From: Pseudomonas entomophila L48
Lineage (GTDB): Bacteria; Pseudomonadota; Gammaproteobacteria; Pseudomonadales; Pseudomonadaceae
Direction of reading: 5' to 3'
DNA length: 64,000 nucleotides
Assembly (NCBI RefSeq): GCF_000026105.1
Contig: NC_008027.1
Location: 3,052,501 to 3,116,500 of the forward strand
This document shows, one piece after another, positions 1 to 9,529 of the stretch. Every line of letters begins with the position of its first letter. The first letter of the stretch is position 1. Position numbers and translations under genes: made by a program. Below the pieces are notes generated by a model. It saw only the letters and a program-made list of their open reading frames with translations, was not told the origin of the DNA and did no database searches.

Positions 1-1
1 C

Positions 2-874
<873 letters not shown>

Positions 875-887
875 GCCGAGCACACCC

Positions 888-2183
888 ATGCCACACATGA
901 CTGAACACACCGCTTCCTACTACGCCGCCAGCGCACGCCAGGGTACGCCCTACCCTGTGCTCGACCAGGACCTGCACGCTGACGTCTGCGTAGTCGGCGG
1001 CGGCCTGACCGGTGTCAACGCCGCCCTGGAGCTGGCCGAGCGCGGCCTGTCGGTGATCTTGCTGGAAGCCCGGCGCATCGGCTGGGGGGCCAGCGGGCGT
1101 AACGGCGGCCAGCTGATCCGCGGGATTGGCCACGACGTCTCGGGTTTTGCCCGGCATGTCGGTCAGGATGGCGTGCGCTACCTCAAGCAGGCGGGTATCG
1201 ACTCGGTGGCGCTGGTGGCCCGGCGCATCGAGCAGTACGGCATCGAGTGCGACCTGCGCTGGGGCTTCTGCGAGTTGGCCAACACCCCGGTGCAGTTCGC
1301 CGCCTTCGAGGAGGAACAGAGCGACCTGGCGGAACTGGGCTACCGCCATGAGACACGCCTGGTCGAACCCAGGCGCATGCACGAGATCGTCGCCAGTGAC
1401 CTGTACGCCGGTGGCCTGGTGGACATGGGCTCCGGGCACCTGCACCCGCTCGACCTGGTTCAGGGTGAGGCCCGTGCAGCCCATGGCCTGGGCGTGCGGA
1501 TCTTCGAGCAGAGCCCGGTGCTGCGCATCGAGCACGGCAGCACCGTGACCCTGCACACCGCGCGGGGCAAGGTCCGCGCCCGGAGCCTGGTACTGGGCTG
1601 CAACGCCCACCTGGACGAACTGGAACCGCGCCTGACCGGCAAGGTGCTGCCTGCAGGTAGCTACGTGGTGGCCACCGAGCAACTGCCCGAACCGCTCGCT
1701 CGCGCCTTGATTCCCCAGAACATGGCGCTGTGCGACCAGAAAGTCGGCCTGGACTACTACCGCCTGACCGCCGACAACCGCCTGCTGTTCGGGGGAGCCT
1801 GCCATTACTCAGGACGCGACCCGAAGGACATCGGCGCCTACATGCGGCCCAAGGTACTCAAGGTGTTCCCGCAACTGGCCGACGTGCGCCTGGACTACCA
1901 GTGGGGCGGCATGATCGGCATCACCGCCAACCGCTTCCCCCAGGTAGGCCGCCTGGGCCAGTACCCCAACGTCTACTATGCCCAGGGCTATTCCGGGCAT
2001 GGCCTGAACGTCACCCATTGGACCGCGAAGCTGCTGGCCGAGGCCATCGCCACCGAGCACAGCCATGGGTTCGATGTGTTCAGCGCCGTGCCGCACCTCA
2101 CCTTCCCCGGCGGAAAGGCCTTGCGCTCGCCGCTGCTGGCGCTGGGGATGTTGTGGTATCGGGTGCGCGAGGCATTGGGCTGA
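888..2183 (+). CDS. puuB: FAD-dependent gamma-glutamylputrescine oxidase-like protein
   Basis: A 431-residue member of the DAO/glycine-oxidase fold. An N-terminal dinucleotide-binding motif GGGLTG lies near residues 37-42, followed by an acidic LLEA that binds the FAD ribose and by GWGASGRNGGQ, the usual PuuB/OrdL signature. The C-terminal GYSGHGLN closes the FAD site. The family oxidises gamma-glutamylputrescine to the aldehyde with release of ammonia and peroxide. ATG codons at 888 and 897 are both possible starts. The adjacent polyamine-binding protein supports a role in polyamine breakdown. Other amine oxidases of this family look similar, so the substrate assignment is probable rather than certain. 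Confidence 0.8.
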   Translation: MPHMTEHTASYYAASARQGTPYPVLDQDLHADVCVVGGGLTGVNAALELAERGLSVILLEARRIGWGASGRNGGQLIRGIGHDVSGFARHVGQDGVRYLKQAGIDSVALVARRIEQYGIECDLRWGFCELANTPVQFAAFEEEQSDLAELGYRHETRLVEPRRMHEIVASDLYAGGLVDMGSGHLHPLDLVQGEARAAHGLGVRIFEQSPVLRIEHGSTVTLHTARGKVRARSLVLGCNAHLDELEPRLTGKVLPAGSYVVATEQLPEPLARALIPQNMALCDQKVGLDYYRLTADNRLLFGGACHYSGRDPKDIGAYMRPKVLKVFPQLADVRLDYQWGGMIGITANRFPQVGRLGQYPNVYYAQGYSGHGLNVTHWTAKLLAEAIATEHSHGFDVFSAVPHLTFPGGKALRSPLLALGMLWYRVREALG

Positions 2184-2186
2184 ACG

Positions 2187-2492
2187 CTAGAGAATTACCT
2201 GCAACCCTTTGTCAGCGATAAGGTTGAGTAGTTTAAGAGCAGGGCCGGCAGGCCGCGTTTCGCCCTGCTCCCACTTGCGTACCGTGGATGCACTGGTGTG
2301 CAGGTGCAGGGCGAACACGGGCTGGCTGAAATTCAGGGCCTCGCGCAGGCGTTTGATGTCCTCGGCACTGAATGCCCTGACTGGCGCCGGGCAGAGCGCC
2401 TCGAAGTCACGCAGGGTGATCTTGCCGACCGCGCCTGCCTGTTCCAATGCGCTCAGATCATCACGCAACGATTCAATAAGTTTGCGGGTCAC
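2187..2492 (-). CDS. Type II antitoxin, HTH XRE family (HigA/NadS-like)
   Basis: A 101-residue protein with a C-terminal helix-turn-helix (about residues 42-95; core SQPVFALHLHTSASTVRKWEQG) typical of the HigA/NadS antitoxins that pair with RelE-like toxins. Its start lies inside the end of the upstream toxin gene (20-base overlap), so the two are translationally linked in toxin-first order. It should neutralise the toxin and repress the shared promoter. The gene converges tail-to-tail with puuB, leaving three bases between the stops. Confidence 0.87.
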   Translation of the reverse strand: MTRKLIESLRDDLSALEQAGAVGKITLRDFEALCPAPVRAFSAEDIKRLREALNFSQPVFALHLHTSASTVRKWEQGETRPAGPALKLLNLIADKGLQVIL

Positions 2493-2856
2493 AATGGACC
2501 TCCATCAACACACCGCAATCCAGCGCCTTGGCCAAGGCCTGCGGTGACAGTTCCAGAAAAACCCGGCCGGTGAACTGCAGTGCTTTCTGCTCGCTCGACG
2601 TGACATTCGCCACATCGTTCTTGGCAAAACCATGCAGAAACACATATCGACTGCCTACACGTGCGGACAGCAGAGTTCGGTATCCTCCACGTTTCCCGAT
2701 GCCCCATCCGGCGACGCGCTTCTTGTACAGAAGCCCGCCAAGGCTGGCGTCCACAAGGCCGCTTTGCATTTCCGCCACCGCCTTGCACAACACGTTGTCA
2801 GGTACGCACTCCCGTACTTGCCAGCGAGCAAACTCCCTTCGCTTGTAGACATCCAT
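2473..2856 (-). CDS. Type II toxin, RelE/HigB-like (PF06296-type)
   Basis: A 127-residue small basic protein. The blocks LCKAVAEMQSGLVDASLGG, LYKKRV, GKRGGYRTLLS and YVFLHGFAKND match the RelE-like family whose members are often called HigB or NadS-associated toxins; the family cuts mRNA at the ribosome. It is first in the operon and overlaps the antitoxin gene by 20 bases. A perfect inverted repeat about 40 bases upstream (2895-2920) is the likely autoregulatory operator. The toxin looks full length, with no frameshift. Activity is inferred from family only. Confidence 0.87.
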   Translation of the reverse strand: MDVYKRREFARWQVRECVPDNVLCKAVAEMQSGLVDASLGGLLYKKRVAGWGIGKRGGYRTLLSARVGSRYVFLHGFAKNDVANVTSSEQKALQFTGRVFLELSPQALAKALDCGVLMEVHCDPQTY

Positions 2857-2894
2857 GTGTCAACACCTCAAAACATACCCGTAAAGGGCATATT

Positions 2895-2920
2895 TTTCCA
2901 GTGCTGTACGCCACTGGAAA
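2895..2920 (-). promoter_or_regulatory. Candidate operator of the toxin-antitoxin operon
   Basis: A perfect 9-base inverted repeat, TTTCCAGTG / CACTGGAAA, separated by 8 bases, lies 39 bases upstream of the toxin start. A -10-like TATGTT is seen closer to the gene on the minus strand. XRE antitoxins commonly repress their own operon from such palindromes. The assignment is by position and symmetry only. Confidence 0.55.
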
Positions 2921-3036
2921 GTCGGCGCATTCAGGCCGTCATGTAGGAATCGGCAATGGCATCGGGCGAGGTGCTGGCCATCCGCCAAGCACCTGCTAGC
3001 GTTGTTCTGGCCACTTCCCTCATGGACCTCGTCATC

Positions 3037-3714
3037 ATGAAGCACCTGCCTCGCACCACCCTGTTGTGCGCCGCCCTGCTGGCCTTGGTCGCCTGCTCCA
3101 GCAACCGGGTCGACCCCAAGGACTACTCCGGCTTTCTCAAGGACTACAGCCGGCTGAAGCCCGCCGAAAGCGTTTCCGGCGTGCCGGTGATGCGTTGGGT
3201 CGACCCGGACATCAAGGCCAGCCAGTACACCAAGGTGTTCATCGAACCGAGCCAGTTCTATCCCAAGCCGCAGCCGACCAATGTGATCTCGGCGCAGACC
3301 TTGCAGGAGATCACCCGCTACTTCAACGAAGCGATGCGCCGCGAGCTGGGCAGCGTGCTGACCCTGGTCAAGGAGCCCGGCCCGAACACCATCGTGGTGC
3401 GCCCGGCGATCACCGCGGTGTCCACCAGCACAGAAGGCCTCAAGCCCTATGAAGTGATCCCCATCGCCCTGGTGGCGGCGGCGGTCAACACCGCCGCCGG
3501 CGGCCGCGACCAGGCCGTGGACATCGCCGTGGAAGCCGCCTTCCTCGATGGCGGCAACCAGAAGGTGTTGGCCCAGGTGGTGCGCAAGGGCAGCGGCAAG
3601 GACCTGGAGAACGACACTACGCAGCTGACCCTGAACGACGTCAAGCCGGTACTTGACGGCTGGGCCAGCGACATGCGCCGCAGCTTCGTGGCCATGCGCG
3701 ACAAAAAGCGCTGA
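3037..3714 (+). CDS. DUF3313 family lipoprotein
   Basis: A 225-residue secreted lipoprotein. The ATG at 3037 gives a standard signal peptide ending in the lipobox LVAC, so the mature protein starts at the Cys and is anchored in the outer or inner membrane; the longer in-frame start at 2956 adds an N-terminus that does not fit. The conserved DUF3313 pattern is visible: DYSGFLKDYSRL just after the lipobox, then VFIEPSQFYP and the central VVRPAITAV. No function is established for the family. It stands alone, without an obvious operon partner. Confidence 0.85.
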   Translation: MKHLPRTTLLCAALLALVACSSNRVDPKDYSGFLKDYSRLKPAESVSGVPVMRWVDPDIKASQYTKVFIEPSQFYPKPQPTNVISAQTLQEITRYFNEAMRRELGSVLTLVKEPGPNTIVVRPAITAVSTSTEGLKPYEVIPIALVAAAVNTAAGGRDQAVDIAVEAAFLDGGNQKVLAQVVRKGSGKDLENDTTQLTLNDVKPVLDGWASDMRRSFVAMRDKKR

Positions 3715-3750
3715 GCCACTCGTCGGAGATAATGCAAAAAAGCCATCACT

Positions 3751-3792
3751 GCCTGCCGGGCCTGCTTAACTCAAGCGGGCTGCCAGGCAGGC
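3751..3792. other. Long hairpin between the DUF3313 and DUF1842 genes
   Basis: GCCTGCC at 3751-3757 pairs with GGCAGGC at 3786-3792, and an inner stem (3760-3767 with 3773-3780) closes on a five-base loop. There is no T-tract after it, so it may be a weak terminator, an mRNA 3' stabiliser or a degenerate REP. Visible structure only. Confidence 0.4.
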
Positions 3793-3976
3793 GGCCCGTG
3801 TACCACGGATGGGTTGCCCAAGTTGGCTGCCAACAGCCTCTCGCACCCGTCGGCCCGTCTTCATGACGCAGCCCGACGGCCTTTCGAGCGCAAGCCAGCT
3901 CGAACTCTCTCCCCTCCTACCGCCTGCGCCAGCTGACATAACCGTTCTTCACTCATTGAATGCAATGGAGGCAATC

Positions 3977-4570
3977 ATGTCTGAATCGCTGCTCGCACCG
4001 TCGGAAGCACTCTTCCCGGTGTCCTACCTGATCGGCAACAACCAGCCAGGTGCCCCGCGCCTGCAACTGGACCTGCTGGTCTACACGCCGGACCGCAGTG
4101 TCAACGGCCACGCGCTGATCACCCAGGCTACCAACCCTCCGCTGGAGGTGCATGAGGATGTCTGGGGTACCTTCAGCTACCAAGCCGTCCAACCGCCGAG
4201 CGAAGGCAAGATCCTGCTGACGGTGCGTGGCAACCACGGTGGTCCGCATGCCAACTCGCCGGTGCAGTTCGAACTGCAGGCGCTGCTCGACCAAGATTGG
4301 CAGAAGGGAACGGCCAGCTACCGCTACTACAACGGCCAGCGCTGGATCGAGGAGAACAACGTACCGGTCGTGCTTGAGCTGCAGCGCATCCAGGGACTGG
4401 CTGGCGTCAACCTGCAGACCGAACTGCACAACGCCACCCTCGAAGCGGTGATCGCCACTGGTGACGTGGCCCAACTCAAGCAACTGGCCAGCGGCGCCGT
4501 GGGCAAGGCCCTGGACCAGGCCCTCGCCTCGACCAAGAGCCCGGCCGCCAAAGCCGCCAAGAAAGCCTGA
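3977..4570 (+). CDS. DUF1842/DUF1843 protein
   Basis: A 197-residue soluble protein without a signal peptide. The ATG at 3977 is preceded by GGAG at good spacing. The N-terminal three quarters match the DUF1842 pattern (FPVSYLIGN, then LQLDLLVYTPDRSVNGHALITQ, and TASYRYYNGQRW). The tail, with LEAVIATGDVAQLKQL followed by a Lys/Ala-rich end, resembles the small DUF1843 domain that often follows it. It is the first of a tandem pair with the next gene, 19 bases downstream. Molecular role unknown. Confidence 0.75.
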   Translation: MSESLLAPSEALFPVSYLIGNNQPGAPRLQLDLLVYTPDRSVNGHALITQATNPPLEVHEDVWGTFSYQAVQPPSEGKILLTVRGNHGGPHANSPVQFELQALLDQDWQKGTASYRYYNGQRWIEENNVPVVLELQRIQGLAGVNLQTELHNATLEAVIATGDVAQLKQLASGAVGKALDQALASTKSPAAKAAKKA

Positions 4571-4589
4571 GCAGACAAGGAGAATCAGC

Positions 4590-5039
4590 ATGGCCATCGG
4601 ACTGTTCCATACCCGCCTGAACGTCAGCAACGGCTTGCTCGGCGCGCCGAACCTGACCCTCGACCTGCTTGTGAACACCGTGTCGAAGAAGGTCACCGGC
4701 AGGGCCACCATCATCCAGACCACCCATCCGGTGCAGGTCTTCCACGCCAACGTGTGGGGTAAATACAGCGAACTGTTGTTCGCCCCGCCCAGCAGCCACT
4801 CGATCGTCCTGCACCTGGACGGCAGCCCCAGCGGCCCGCTCAGCCAGATCGCCCAGACCTTCCACCTGCAAGGCCTGCTCGATACCGGCTGGAACAACGG
4901 CACCGCCAGCTACCGCTACTTCACCAACGGTCACTGGGTCAACCAGCACGGCCGTGTGCGCAAGGCGCCGGACATCGTCCACCAGCACCAGCCGGCAGAG
5001 CGCCTGAAGGCGGCCATCCGCCACCTCGAAAGCGCCTGA
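4590..5039 (+). CDS. DUF1842 protein, second copy of tandem pair
   Basis: A 149-residue paralogue of the preceding gene. The start at 4590 follows AAGGAG. It shares the order of motifs with its neighbour (FHTRLNVSNGLLGAPNL, LDLLVNTVSKKVTGRATI, TASYRYFTNGHW) but lacks the DUF1843-like tail and ends in a short charged helix. The two genes probably form one operon and may form a hetero-oligomer; both points are inference. No enzymatic motif is visible. Confidence 0.75.
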   Translation: MAIGLFHTRLNVSNGLLGAPNLTLDLLVNTVSKKVTGRATIIQTTHPVQVFHANVWGKYSELLFAPPSSHSIVLHLDGSPSGPLSQIAQTFHLQGLLDTGWNNGTASYRYFTNGHWVNQHGRVRKAPDIVHQHQPAERLKAAIRHLESA

Positions 5040-5190
5040 TCCAGGCAGCGTGACCGTGCGGGAGCCCGTTGGCTCCCGCATCACCTTCAAACAATGCAGT
5101 TTTCCTCAACACTCCCTGCAGAAAACAACGTTTTTTCCAACCCTCGCTCCCCGCTAGGCTGTGTCCGTACCCGACCACGGACCCACGCCC

Positions 5191-6108
5191 ATGCTTGCGC
5201 TGCTGCTGACCACACTCGTGCCGATCATCCTGCTTATTGCGCTGGGTACCTGGCTGCGGGTACGCGGCTTTCTCGCCGAAAGCTTCTGGCCCGGCGCCGA
5301 GCGCCTGAGCTACTACGTGCTGCTACCTTCGCTGTTCCTCCACGGCCTGGCTACCGCCAACCTTGATGGCGTGCCGGTGCTGGGCATGGTCGGCGTACTG
5401 ATGCTGTCCACCCTGCTCGGTGCCCTGTTGCTGGTGCTCTACCAGGGGGCGGCGAGCCACGATGGCGCCGATTTCACCTCGGTGTTCCAGGGCGGCGTGC
5501 GCTTCAACAACTACATCGGCGCCACCCTGGCCGCCGGCCTCTACGGCAGCGCCGGGATCGCTCTGGCGGCGGTGGCCAACGCCGCCATCGTGCCGCTGGT
5601 CAACCTGCTCTGCGTACTGGTGTTCGCCCGTTTCAGTGCCCGCCACAGTTCCCCGGCCACGGTGCTTCGGGCGATCTTCGCCAACCCGCTGATCGTCGGC
5701 TGCGCTGGTGGCCTGCTGCTGCGGATCAGCGGCCTGGGCCTGCCCGCTGGACTGGAGCCCACGATCAAAGCACTGGGCCAGGCCGCCCTGCCCCTGGGCC
5801 TGTTGTGCGTGGGCGCGGCGTTGGGCGGTGCGCGCCTGGGCCAGCAGGCCAAGCCGCTGCTGGCCGCGTCGCTGTTCAAGTTTCTGGTGATGCCGATGAC
5901 CGCCTGGGGCCTGTGTCGCCTGTTCGGGCTGGGCGGCCAGGCTGCGGTGGTAGCCGTGCTGTTCCAGGCACTGCCGACCGCCTCGTCGTCCTATGTGATG
6001 GCCCGGCAAATGGGCGGCAACGCGCCCCTGATGGCGACCATCATCGCCCTGCAGACCGTGGCGGCCGCCGTGACCCTGCCCCTGGTGCTGAGCCTGACGC
6101 TGAATTGA
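5191..6108 (+). CDS. AEC-family transporter (auxin efflux carrier superfamily)
   Basis: A 305-residue integral membrane protein with about ten hydrophobic helices in two halves, as in the bacterial AEC carriers. Family marks include the N-terminal PIILLIALGTWLR, GVRFNNYIG, and the central ANPLIVGCAGGLLLR with its helix-breaking glycines. The ATG at 5191 starts directly at the first helix; the upstream GTG at 5161 would add a polar leader. Substrates of related proteins are organic anions such as malate or malonate, but none can be assigned here. Confidence 0.85.
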   Translation: MLALLLTTLVPIILLIALGTWLRVRGFLAESFWPGAERLSYYVLLPSLFLHGLATANLDGVPVLGMVGVLMLSTLLGALLLVLYQGAASHDGADFTSVFQGGVRFNNYIGATLAAGLYGSAGIALAAVANAAIVPLVNLLCVLVFARFSARHSSPATVLRAIFANPLIVGCAGGLLLRISGLGLPAGLEPTIKALGQAALPLGLLCVGAALGGARLGQQAKPLLAASLFKFLVMPMTAWGLCRLFGLGGQAAVVAVLFQALPTASSSYVMARQMGGNAPLMATIIALQTVAAAVTLPLVLSLTLN

Positions 6109-6156
6109 GCGCGCACGGCTAGACTCACAGGCACCCTACCCCGCGAGACCTCGACC

Positions 6157-6768
6157 ATGCGCCATCTCTGGATACTGTCCGGCCTGCTCCTGGCCCTGCT
6201 CGCAGGCCCGCTCGGCGCGGCCGACAACCAGAAGGCCGCCGTCGCCGAGGACAAGGCGCACAAGCTCGAGGAAAAAGTCGTCGAGGACGCACCGCCGCCC
6301 AAGCAGCAGGAAAAGCTCAGCCCGAGCGAAGTGCAGGCGGTCGACCCGGCCGGGCAGGCCCCCATGGATGACAGCATCACTTGCCTGGCACGCACCATCT
6401 ACTGGGAGGCCAAAGGCGCCGACGCCCAGGACATGAGCGCCGTGGCCAGCGTAGTGCTCAACCGCCTGGGCCACGACGGTTTCCCCGACACGATCTGCGG
6501 GGTGGTCAAGCAAGGGGTGGAGAGCAAGAGCTGCCAGTTCTCCTGGTGGTGCGACGGGCGTCCCGACCAGGTGGAAGAAGAGGAGCGCTACACGGTGGCC
6601 AAGGAAATCGCACGCAAGGCGCTCAACCAGCAACTGAAAGACCCCACCGATGGCGCACTTTACTTCCATGACCGCAACGTGAGCCCCGACTGGGCCAAGA
6701 CTTACCGCAAGACCACCGAGACCACGCATTTCCTGTTCTACAAACCCAACCAGGCGCTGGCCAGGTAG
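6157..6768 (+). CDS. Secreted cell-wall hydrolase, SleB/Hydrolase_2 family
   Basis: A 203-residue protein with a signal peptide cleaved near residue 21, a charged Lys/Glu-rich linker (about 25-65), then a Hydrolase_2 domain (about 75-200). The catalytic-region signature is CLARTIYWEAKGA, with the conserved glutamate of SleB-type peptidoglycan hydrolases, and then SVVLNRL, SCQFSWWCDG and ALYFHDRNV. Pseudomonads are not spore formers, so the likely job is cell-wall remodelling rather than germination. Confidence 0.88.
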   Translation: MRHLWILSGLLLALLAGPLGAADNQKAAVAEDKAHKLEEKVVEDAPPPKQQEKLSPSEVQAVDPAGQAPMDDSITCLARTIYWEAKGADAQDMSAVASVVLNRLGHDGFPDTICGVVKQGVESKSCQFSWWCDGRPDQVEEEERYTVAKEIARKALNQQLKDPTDGALYFHDRNVSPDWAKTYRKTTETTHFLFYKPNQALAR

Positions 6769-6933
6769 CTCGGCTCTGGGAAACCTCACCCAGTGATCGC
6801 ACTTTTGCCATCATCGACGGTCTATTGCCCCTTTGCCGCACTGCACAGGGCCGGGCCAAAACCCATGCGCTTGTGTAGGATGAGCAGCGCGGGCGGGCTT
6901 GCCCCCGACGCTGCCAGTCATAGGGAGATCCAC

Positions 6934-7788
6934 ATGCGCGTCCTGTCATCCGTTGCCTGCCTCTTCGGTCTGTCGCTGCTGGCCTCGACCAGTGCCCTGG
7001 CCTTCACCGGCGAGGAAGCGCAACTGATCGAGACGATCAACGTCTATCGCAGCCAGGCCCAACGCTGTGGCGGCGAAGCCTCGCTGGAGCTGCCGCCGCT
7101 CACCAGCGACACCCGCCTGGCCCTGTCGCCGGAGGGCACCCGTGACCTGCAGCAGGCCATGAGCCGCGCCGCCTACCCCATGGTCAACGTCCAGGCCATC
7201 AGTTTGTCCGGCCCACGCGATGCCCAGGCGGCAATGAGGGCCATCGAGGAAAGCTTCTGCCAGGTGGTGCTCGACCCGCAATTCGTCGATATCGGTGTCA
7301 GCCAGGAGGGACGCGACTGGCGCATCGTCCTGGCCCGGCCGCTGCTCAGTGGCCGCCTGGGCGACTGGCAGGCCGAGGGGCAGAAGTTGCTGCAGGCGAT
7401 CAACGCCGCGCGCAACGTGCCACGCCAGTGCGGCGGCCAGCCGTTCCCTGCCGCCCCGGCGCTGGCCTGGAACAGCACGCTGGCTGGCGTGGCTGCCAAC
7501 CACACACGCAACATGGCCAACCAGAACTTCTTCGACCATATCGACCGCGACGGCCGCACGCCGGGTGATCGCGCCGAACTGGCCGGCTACCTGTACCGGC
7601 AGATCGGCGAGAACATTGCCGCCGGGCGCGACACCGCGGGCAAGGTGGTCGATGGCTGGCTGGCCAGCCCCGGGCATTGCGCGACGCTGATGAACCCGGA
7701 CTACCGCGAGCTGGGGGCGGCGTACGCGGTCGATCCGAAGAGCGATGCCGGGATCTACTGGACGGGGTTGTTCGGTACCCCACAGTAG
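6934..7788 (+). CDS. Secreted CAP-domain protein
   Basis: A 284-residue protein with a signal peptide (cleavage after STSALA). The C-terminal half is a clear CAP/SCP domain: LLQAINAARNVPRQCGG, NHTRNMANQNFFDH, IGENIAAG and SPGHCATLMNPDYRELG. The N-terminal half repeats the same outline in decayed form (ETINVYRSQAQRCGGE and IEESFCQVVLDPQFVDIGV), which suggests an ancient duplication. The start at 6934 is preceded by AGGGAG. CAP proteins are extracellular; the precise role is unknown. Confidence 0.87.
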   Translation: MRVLSSVACLFGLSLLASTSALAFTGEEAQLIETINVYRSQAQRCGGEASLELPPLTSDTRLALSPEGTRDLQQAMSRAAYPMVNVQAISLSGPRDAQAAMRAIEESFCQVVLDPQFVDIGVSQEGRDWRIVLARPLLSGRLGDWQAEGQKLLQAINAARNVPRQCGGQPFPAAPALAWNSTLAGVAANHTRNMANQNFFDHIDRDGRTPGDRAELAGYLYRQIGENIAAGRDTAGKVVDGWLASPGHCATLMNPDYRELGAAYAVDPKSDAGIYWTGLFGTPQ

Positions 7789-7808
7789 GCGCAGATGGCA
7801 TACAACCT

Positions 7809-7832
7809 GTAGGAGCCAGCCCTGCTGGCGAA
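7809..7832. repeat. Single REP-like element
   Basis: A GTAGGAGCCAGCC core followed by CTGCTGGC forms a short stem. It is the same family as the other REP units in the window. It lies between the convergent CAP and AraC-type genes. Confidence 0.7.
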
Positions 7833-7852
7833 CGCAACGCGCAGCGTTGCCT

Positions 7853-8818
7853 TTAACACCCCCTACGCAACGCCAATGCCGTGCAACCGAACCGCCGCTT
7901 CACCCACTTGCCCAGATAACTGGCATCCCCCATCCCCACCTCGTCGGCAATCTGCGCCAGGCTGTGGCTTGAGTTGAGCAACCGCCACCGCGCCTGTTGC
8001 AAGCGCATTTCCTGCCACCAGGCCTTGGCGCTCATGCCATGACTGGCCTGGAACTGGCGGTCGAGCTGGCGCCGGCTGATGCCCAGTTGCGCCGCGAGCT
8101 GTTCAATGGACAACCGCGCCGCCAGGTGATGGCGCATCAGCGCCAGGGCCCGCTGCACCTGGCGCCCCTGCCCTGGCCCAGCCTCCAGAGAACGCAGGGC
8201 GTGACGGCTGTCACGGCTTTCGTCCACCAACATGTCCGCCAGGCCTTTCAGCGCCCTGGCCCGCCCACAGGAGCGGGCAATCAGCTCCACCGCCAGATCG
8301 ATGGCTGCCGTGCCGCCGGCACAGGTGATGCGCGGCCCATCGAAGCAATACAACTGCTCGGTCAGCACCTGCACACCCGGGAAGCTGGCGCGGAACTCGG
8401 CCTCATGCCGCCAGTGCACCACGACCTTGAACCCATCCAGCAATCCACAAGCCGCGAGCAGGAAGGCGGCATTGTCGACACAGACCAGCTTCACCCCAGC
8501 CTTCACCGCACATCTGAGCAATGCCCGATACGCGGGGGCCAGCACCGCCGTTGCGGTGGCGTTGCGCCCACCGAACAACACCAGATAGTCGAACTCGCGC
8601 CACTCGACCTGTTCTGGCGTCACTTCCACCTGCAATACCGCGCCGCTGCTCGACGGCACCGGCTGCCCATCCAGCCCCAGTACGCGCCAGTGGCAGTAGC
8701 GCTGGCGGCTGTAGTCTTCGTCATCAGCGGAAAAACGCAGCTTGTCGAGGAACGCGCCCAAGGGCAGCAGCGCGAACTCAGGCAAAGGCAAGATCAGCAG
8801 GCGCAGGTCGGGGGTCAT
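7853..8818 (-). CDS. GlxA-like AraC-family transcriptional regulator
   Basis: About 321 residues from the start at 8818 (MTPDLRL); a longer start at 8857 is possible. The N-terminal part is a DJ-1/PfpI-like domain (about 5-180; DYLVLFGG and KLVCVDNAAFLLAACGLLDG), and the C-terminal part is an AraC double helix-turn-helix (about 225-320; RLSIEQLAAQLGISRRQLDR, then SLAQIADEVGMGDASYLG). Members regulate nitrogen compound catabolism such as choline, carnitine or arginine. It is divergent from a LysE-type exporter 100 bases away, its most likely target by position. Confidence 0.85.
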   Translation of the reverse strand: MTPDLRLLILPLPEFALLPLGAFLDKLRFSADDEDYSRQRYCHWRVLGLDGQPVPSSSGAVLQVEVTPEQVEWREFDYLVLFGGRNATATAVLAPAYRALLRCAVKAGVKLVCVDNAAFLLAACGLLDGFKVVVHWRHEAEFRASFPGVQVLTEQLYCFDGPRITCAGGTAAIDLAVELIARSCGRARALKGLADMLVDESRDSRHALRSLEAGPGQGRQVQRALALMRHHLAARLSIEQLAAQLGISRRQLDRQFQASHGMSAKAWWQEMRLQQARWRLLNSSHSLAQIADEVGMGDASYLGKWVKRRFGCTALALRRGC

Positions 8819-8917
8819 GCAGGGCGTCCAGATATCACCATGAATTGACCAGATCATACGCTGTGTCGGTATCGACCTGTTTCATACTGGCACCCTGAAA
8901 ACACACAAGGCACCTCC

Positions 8918-9529
8918 ATGGCTCTCGATACCTGGCTCATCTACCTGCTTGCCTGCATCGGCTTGTCGCTGACCCCCGGCCCCAACAGTTTGTTGGCGCT
9001 CACCCATGGCGCACTCTATGGGGCACGGCGCACGCTGTTCACGATCATCGGTGGTGGCGTCGGCTTCACAGCCCTGATCGCCCTCACCCTGTTTGGCCTG
9101 AGCGCGTTGCTGCTGGCCTCGGCATCGTTGCTGACCGTGATGAAGTGGGTGGGCGGCGCCTACCTGGTATGGCTGGGCATCCAGCTATGGCGCACGTCGG
9201 GATTGCATCTGCAACCGCTCGAAGCCAACACCCGACTGAGCAATGCCGGCTTGTTCCGCCAAGGCCTTCTGTCTGCCGTGGCCAACCCGAAAGTCCTGCT
9301 CTTCTATGGTGCCTTCCTGCCCCAGTTCATCGACCCGAACCGGGGCTTGGCGATGCAGTTCGTGGTGCTGGCGGCGACCTTTGCCTGCGTCGAATGCCTC
9401 GTCGAGTGGCTGCTGGCGCGCCTGGCGTTTCGCATCCGCCCCTGGCTGGCCAAGGGCGGCAGGGGCTTCAATCGTTGCTGTGGCAGTCTATTCGCCTTGA
9501 TTGGTGTAGCGCTGCCTTTGGGGCGCTGA
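8918..9529 (+). CDS. LysE/RhtB-family amino acid exporter
   Basis: A 203-residue membrane protein with five to six hydrophobic helices. It has the family signature LSLTPGPNSLLALTHGALYG at the start and LSAVANPKVLLFYGAFLPQF in the middle. Members export amino acids or their derivatives. The divergent GlxA-like regulator suggests control by a nitrogen compound. It ends at 9529, directly abutting the stop of the convergent MFS gene. Confidence 0.9.
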   Translation: MALDTWLIYLLACIGLSLTPGPNSLLALTHGALYGARRTLFTIIGGGVGFTALIALTLFGLSALLLASASLLTVMKWVGGAYLVWLGIQLWRTSGLHLQPLEANTRLSNAGLFRQGLLSAVANPKVLLFYGAFLPQFIDPNRGLAMQFVVLAATFACVECLVEWLLARLAFRIRPWLAKGGRGFNRCCGSLFALIGVALPLGR

